64,000 nucleotides of DNA from CAITJF01 sp032654645 (GTDB taxonomy: Bacteria > Pseudomonadota > Gammaproteobacteria > Burkholderiales > Gallionellaceae): NCBI GenBank assembly GCA_032654645.1, contig JAULAW010000005.1, positions 310,001-374,000 on the forward strand, written 5' to 3'. Within the stretch, counting starts at the first letter, position 1. Each line of letters opens with the position of its first letter. The translations under genes and the position numbers were made by a program. This document shows, piece after piece, positions 60,300 through 64,000 of this stretch. The notes below the pieces were generated by a model that had not been told where the DNA came from, did not search any database, and saw nothing but the letters and a program-made list of their open reading frames with translations.

Positions 60300-61598
60300 A
60301 TGAATGAAGCCAGACCGGAGCAGCAGGTTGAATTATCTCGGGTGCGAGTGCGCCTGATTTGTGCCCACGAGCGCGACAAGTGGGACGGCTTGATGCGCGC
60401 GCACCACTATCTCGGACTGACCGCCATGGTGGGGCGCAGTCTTCGCTACGTTGCCGAGATTGATGGGCATTGGCTCGCCCTGCTGGGTTGGGCCTCCCCT
60501 GCGCTCAAGTGCGCCAGCCGGGATACCTGGATAGGCTGGTCGCCTGCGCTGCAATGGCAGCGTCTGGGGTTGATTGCCAACAACAGCCGTTTTTTGATTC
60601 TGCCCTGTGTCCGGGTGAAGAACCTTGCCTCGCGCGTTCTGGGACTTAATCTCGCGCGTCTGGGCGCGGACTGGCGGTCCGCGCACGGGCATCACCTGCT
60701 GTTGGCGGAAACCTTCATTGATCCTGGCCGTTTCGCGGGCACCTGCTACCGCGCGGCCAACTGGATCGAATTGGGCGGCACGCGCGGCTTTGCCAAGTCC
60801 AACGAGACCTACGTCGAGCACGGTGCGACGAAGCGAATCTGGGTGTTCCCCTTGCACCGGCAAGCCCGGTTGATTCTGTCCCAAGCCCTGCCCCATCCCG
60901 AATTGCCCCGTCTGGAGATCAAGATGATGACACTGGCCGATGCCGATGCCGCAGCACTGTTCCAGCGCCTGGACAACATTGAAGACCCGCGCGCGAAACG
61001 TGGGCGACGGCACAATCAACGCTCGGTGCTGGCGATTGTTCTTTGCGCCGTGATCAGCGGCGCGCAGGGTAGCACCGCGATCGGCGAATGGGCGCAGCGG
61101 CTCACGCCGCCGATGCTGCGCCGGTTGCGCTGCCGCCGCACGGCAGAGGGCAACTACGAGCCGCCATCGGAGCCCACTATCCGGCGCATCCTCGCCGCGG
61201 TCAATATCGAGCAACTCGAGCGCCAGTTGGGGGGTTGGCTGCAAACACATACCGCCGCCGATGAGCCGGTGGCGCTGGACGGGAAGTGTTTGCGCGGCTC
61301 GCGTGATCAAGGCCGCGCCCGGCAATTGGTGGCCGCCTTCGGGCACCACAGCAGCGTGGTCTTGAACCAGGTCGAGGTGGACGACAAGGCGAGTGAACTC
61401 AAGGCGGTGAAACCGCTGCTGGATCCTTTGCCGCTGGCCGGGCGCGTGGTCACCGCCGACGCATTGCATACGCAAGCCGAGACCGCGCGCTATCTGGTCG
61501 AGGACAAAAGCGCGCATTATCTGTTCACCGTCAAAGACAACCAACCCACGCTCAAATCAGACATCGCCCGCCTCCAGATGGAGGCACTTCCCCCCTGA
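60300..61598 (+). CDS. DruA-like (DUF4338) domain fused to ISAs1-like transposase N-terminal part, copy 2
   Basis: 432 residues, identical to the product of copy 1: DUF4338 domain (about 15-190), ISAs1 DDE N-terminal region from about 210, Asp327 and Asp387 as the first two catalytic acids. It ends at CCC CCC TGA (61590-61598). Confidence 0.85.
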   Translation: MNEARPEQQVELSRVRVRLICAHERDKWDGLMRAHHYLGLTAMVGRSLRYVAEIDGHWLALLGWASPALKCASRDTWIGWSPALQWQRLGLIANNSRFLILPCVRVKNLASRVLGLNLARLGADWRSAHGHHLLLAETFIDPGRFAGTCYRAANWIELGGTRGFAKSNETYVEHGATKRIWVFPLHRQARLILSQALPHPELPRLEIKMMTLADADAAALFQRLDNIEDPRAKRGRRHNQRSVLAIVLCAVISGAQGSTAIGEWAQRLTPPMLRRLRCRRTAEGNYEPPSEPTIRRILAAVNIEQLERQLGGWLQTHTAADEPVALDGKCLRGSRDQGRARQLVAAFGHHSSVVLNQVEVDDKASELKAVKPLLDPLPLAGRVVTADALHTQAETARYLVEDKSAHYLFTVKDNQPTLKSDIARLQMEALPP

Positions 61599-62043
61599 GC
61601 ACGAGACGCTGGACAAGGCGCATGGCCGGGTGGAAACACGACGTATCTGGACCAGTGACAAGCTCGATGGTTATCTGACATTCCCTCACGCGGCCCAGGT
61701 TGCCTGCGTGGAGCGTGAAATCTTCCACATCAGCCAAAACAAGACCACCGTCGAACGGGTCTATCTGATCAGCAGCCAAAGCCGCGCGCAGGCCGGCCCG
61801 GAACAACTACTGGCAGCCAACCGCGGCCATTGGGGTATCGAGAATCGCCTGCACCATGTGCGCGACATGGCCTACGACGAAGACCGTTGCCGCGCGCGCA
61901 AAGGCAACACCCCGCACGCATTGGCGTGCTTGCGCAACTTCGCAATCAGCCTGCTGCGGCTGTACCATGTTCCCAATATCAAGGCGGAATTGCGCGCCAT
62001 GGCGGCGCAGGCGAACAAGGTGCTGGAGATGCTGCACCTGTAG
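61591..62043 (+). CDS. ISAs1-like transposase C-terminal part (+1 frame), copy 2
   Basis: Continuation in the +1 frame from the C6 run: PEHETLDKAHGRVETRR, then HWGIENRLHH with the catalytic Glu and the RKGNTPHALACLRN helix. Identical to copy 1. Needs a frame change for synthesis as part of the full transposase. Confidence 0.7.
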   Translation, partial: PPEHETLDKAHGRVETRRIWTSDKLDGYLTFPHAAQVACVEREIFHISQNKTTVERVYLISSQSRAQAGPEQLLAANRGHWGIENRLHHVRDMAYDEDRCRARKGNTPHALACLRNFAISLLRLYHVPNIKAELRAMAAQANKVLEMLHL

Positions 62044-62291
62044 GTTTCACCACCCCATGGAAAATGTGGATGCAGCGCCACACCAAGGGCGGCGCTCGTC
62101 CGCACTGCACCTTTGAGTGCGTGATCTACAGAAAAAACTGCCGTCGCTCAACCGCCCGACCTCCAGTAATTCAGGCCGCCCCCAACGGGGCGACTTTGAC
62201 GGAACCGTGGAATTTCTCCGCCATGCCTTCATAAACCGCACAGAAAAAGCTAGAATCTCGTTCCTAGCGACACTATTAAGGGAATCCAACC

Positions 62292-63212
62292 ATGTCTATG
62301 TCTGACCGTGACGGTTTTATCTGGTATGACGGTAAACTCGTGCCGTGGCGCGATGCCACCACACACGTACTGACCCACACCCTGCACTATGGCATGGGCG
62401 TGTTTGAAGGCGTGCGCGCATATAAGACCACCAGTGGCACGGCGATTTTCCGCCTCAAGGAACACACCGACCGCCTGTTCAACTCGGCTTACATTTTCAA
62501 GATGAAAATGCCGTACGACAAGGAAACACTGATGGAGGCACAACGCGAAGTGGTGCGCGCCAACAAGTTGGAATCCTGCTACATCCGTCCCATCGTATTC
62601 TACGGTTCCGAAGCCATGGGCATCGCCGCCACGGCCCTTAGCACGCATGTTGCCGTTGCGGCCTGGCCCTGGGGCGCATACCTGGGCGAAGAAGGCATGG
62701 CTAAAGGCATCCGTGTAAAAACTTCCAGCTTCACCCGCCACCATGTGAACATCAACATGTGCCGCTCCAAATCGGTCGGCACCTACACCAACTCTATCTT
62801 GGCGCATCAGGAAGTGGCGCATGATGGCTACGACGAAGCGTTGCTGCTGGACGTGGATGGCTATGTGGCGGAAGGCGCAGGCGAGAATATTTTTATCGTG
62901 AAGAAAGGCAAGCTATACACACCCGACCTGACGTCCTGCCTGGAAGGCATCACACGCGACTCCATCCTCGCACTGGCCGCCGACCTGGGCATTCCGCTGA
63001 TCGAAAAACGCATCACGCGCGACGAGGTGTATTGTGCCGACGAAGCCTTTTTTACCGGCACTGCGGCGGAAGTCACCCCGATCCGCGAACTGGACAATCG
63101 CACCATAGGGTGCGGTTCGCGCGGGCCGATCACTGCCAGGCTGCAATCTCTGTTTTTCGATTGCGTCGGCGGGAAGAACCCGCAGCATACCGACTGGCTG
63201 GCGCACGTTTAA
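62292..63212 (+). CDS. ilvE: Branched-chain amino-acid aminotransferase
   Basis: 306 residues, class IV PLP aminotransferase making valine, leucine and isoleucine from their 2-oxo acids. Motifs: DGKLVPWRDATTHVLTHTLHYGMGVFEGVRAY, FRLKEHTDRLFNSAYIF, YIRPIVFYG, the region with the PLP lysine (NINMCRSKSVGTYTNSILA), VDGYVAEGAGENIFIVKKGKLYTPD and FFTGTAAEVTPIRELDNR. AAGGGAA precedes the ATG. Its 5' region is cut 83 bases upstream by the ISAs1-like element. Confidence 0.96.
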   Translation: MSMSDRDGFIWYDGKLVPWRDATTHVLTHTLHYGMGVFEGVRAYKTTSGTAIFRLKEHTDRLFNSAYIFKMKMPYDKETLMEAQREVVRANKLESCYIRPIVFYGSEAMGIAATALSTHVAVAAWPWGAYLGEEGMAKGIRVKTSSFTRHHVNINMCRSKSVGTYTNSILAHQEVAHDGYDEALLLDVDGYVAEGAGENIFIVKKGKLYTPDLTSCLEGITRDSILALAADLGIPLIEKRITRDEVYCADEAFFTGTAAEVTPIRELDNRTIGCGSRGPITARLQSLFFDCVGGKNPQHTDWLAHV

Positions 63213-63291
63213 AAAGAAGTAGGGTGGACTCTGCCCACCATGCCGGGCGGAGCACGGTCTACATGGCCAATTTTGATTTAAGGAAACACAT

Positions 63292-63492
63292 ATGCAAACT
63301 GAACATGCCAAACAACGTTACATCGAAGTCACCGCCGCAGACCTGCCACTGCATTGCCCCACCCCCGGCATGAGCCTGTGGAATTCGCACCCGAAGGTGT
63401 ACATTGCGGTGGACAGGCTGGGCGAGGCACGCTGCCCCTATTGCAGCACTCTGTACAAGCTCAAGGGCGAGTTGCCCAAGGGCCATCACTAG
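63292..63492 (+). CDS. Small zinc-finger (CHCC-type) protein
   Basis: 66 residues with ligands in order Cys (LPLHCPTPG), His (NSHPKVYIAV) and CPYC (EARCPYCSTLYKL), the zf-CHCC pattern of NDUFS6-like small proteins commonly encoded after ilvE in betaproteobacteria. Function in bacteria is not established. Confidence 0.85.
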   Translation: MQTEHAKQRYIEVTAADLPLHCPTPGMSLWNSHPKVYIAVDRLGEARCPYCSTLYKLKGELPKGHH

Positions 63493-63499
63493 ACAAACT

Positions 63500-63690
63500 A
63501 CTGATGAAACTACTAGCCATCCGACTAACGGGCATGCCAGGAATGCCACCCGCGATGATGAAACCCGCCATGCCCGTTTCCCCCTCCCCAACCCTCCCCC
63601 AGAGGGAGAGGGGGCGAACGAATCGCTACGCGAGTTTCACGTTAAAGCTGCCAAAAGGCGTCAGCCAAGTCGTTGGTTATGCGCTTGCCA
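63500..63690. repeat. Nested palindromic repeats
   Basis: GAAACTACTAGCCATCCGAC at the left and GTCAGCCAAGTCGTTGG at the right match the extra inverted segment of the MITE at 53082. An R5 C-rich hairpin (about 63575-63620) is inserted between them. The 63493-63837 stretch has no credible gene. Confidence 0.5.
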
Positions 63691-63837
63691 TAACTGGGTC
63701 GCTCAATGGCTCAAGATGCTCATTTACTTATAGTAAATTCCGCTCTTTCGCCATCTCGCTCCTTGTTCTGCCATCGCTCGTTACGTTTTTCACCTAACCT
63801 GACAACTTCCTCTCACGTGCTGAGACCGGAAGGCTGA

Positions 63838-64000
63838 ATGCAAAAGATCCTTGTCATCGCACCAAGCTGGGTGGGCGACACCATGTTGGTGCAGCCCATG
63901 CTGGCGCGCCTCAAACAGCGCCATCCTGACGCACATATCGACCTGCTCGCCCCGCCCTGGACCGCAGGGCTGCTGCGCCAGATGCCGGAGGTGCATGAGG
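63838..64000 (+). CDS. waaF: Lipopolysaccharide heptosyltransferase II, 5' part
   Basis: 54 codons to the window edge: MQKILVIAPSWVGDTMLVQP, MLARLKQRHPDAHIDLLAP, LLRQMPEVHE. This is the WaaF opening (GT9 family), which adds the second heptose to the LPS inner core on the cytoplasmic face of the inner membrane. GGAAGG lies 7 bases upstream. Truncated by the window. Confidence 0.9.
   Translation, partial: MQKILVIAPSWVGDTMLVQPMLARLKQRHPDAHIDLLAPPWTAGLLRQMPEVHE

Larger units (their letters stand above)
60206..62209 (+). mobile_element. ISAs1-like element with DruA/DUF4338 domain, copy 2
   Basis: 2,004 bp with ends CAGGGCTCCGTCA and (right) TGACGGAACCGTG. A 9-bp GAATTTCTC lies directly outside both ends (60197-60205 and 62210-62218). 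Same length as copy 1 (12372-14375), with identical translations, in opposite orientation. It sits between divergent adenylate cyclase and ilvE genes. Confidence 0.93.

Overview
The window reads as a chromosomal segment of a Gram-negative betaproteobacterium, probably from the Nitrosomonadales/Gallionellaceae neighbourhood. This is inferred from the protein families (PdxJ-AcpS-NagZ run, System I cytochrome c maturation, MotCD-type stators, IlvE, FabI, YgfZ, an RquA-like methyltransferase) and the density of short palindromic repeats. No rRNA or tRNA is visible to confirm it.

Layout. 0-5.2 kb is accessory: two unrecognised proteins, then a secreted TPR/FGE-sulfatase-fold protein whose C-terminus has the hallmark of a diversity-generating retroelement (DGR) variable region. 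A toxin-antitoxin pair, a MITE, a truncated avd-like gene (DGR accessory protein) and two 3' fragments of an integron-type integrase follow. No reverse transcriptase or template repeat is visible, so this looks like a broken or trans-acting DGR. 5.2-7.5 kb is housekeeping (pdxJ, acpS, nagZ). 7.5-14.4 kb holds an IS with clean ends, a LuxR-like remnant, cheB, a truncated OprB-type porin and the first copy of a 2,004-bp ISAs1-like element that fuses a DruA/DUF4338 domain to a DDE transposase. 14.4-22.5 kb is a heavy-metal efflux (Czc/Cus-like) cluster with decayed genes at its end. 22.6-23.3 kb is an AbrB/PIN toxin-antitoxin pair.

23.7-31.7 kb is a flagellar block (flhB-flhA-flhF-flhG-fliA-motC-motD). 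32.5-37.6 kb carries fabI, divergent from ccmABCDE and ccmI; ccmF, ccmG and ccmH are missing from their usual place. A YREK-type IS follows (37.6-39.3 kb). Then come a thioredoxin-fold YyaL protein, a DMT exporter with an attenuator-like leader, a glycine-zipper lipoprotein and an RquA-like methyltransferase (possible rhodoquinone synthesis). After these are RMD1/DUF155 and DUF4236 proteins, two PIN/Phd toxin-antitoxin pairs and a three-gene block of largely unknown function. 50.6-58.5 kb holds queD, a transglutaminase/DUF58 pair split by a MITE, ygfZ, a membrane-anchored peptide-binding protein and a Nudix hydrolase. 58.5-64 kb holds two small MITEs, a class III adenylate cyclase, the second ISAs1-like copy, ilvE, a small zinc-finger protein and the start of a heptosyltransferase gene.

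The clearest themes are a DGR target and accessory gene without their reverse transcriptase; a mobile element joining a DruA-like domain to an ISAs1 transposase across a conserved +1 frame change, present as two inverted copies whose coding regions translate identically; and several MITE families, one sharing terminal repeats with a full-length IS in the same window.
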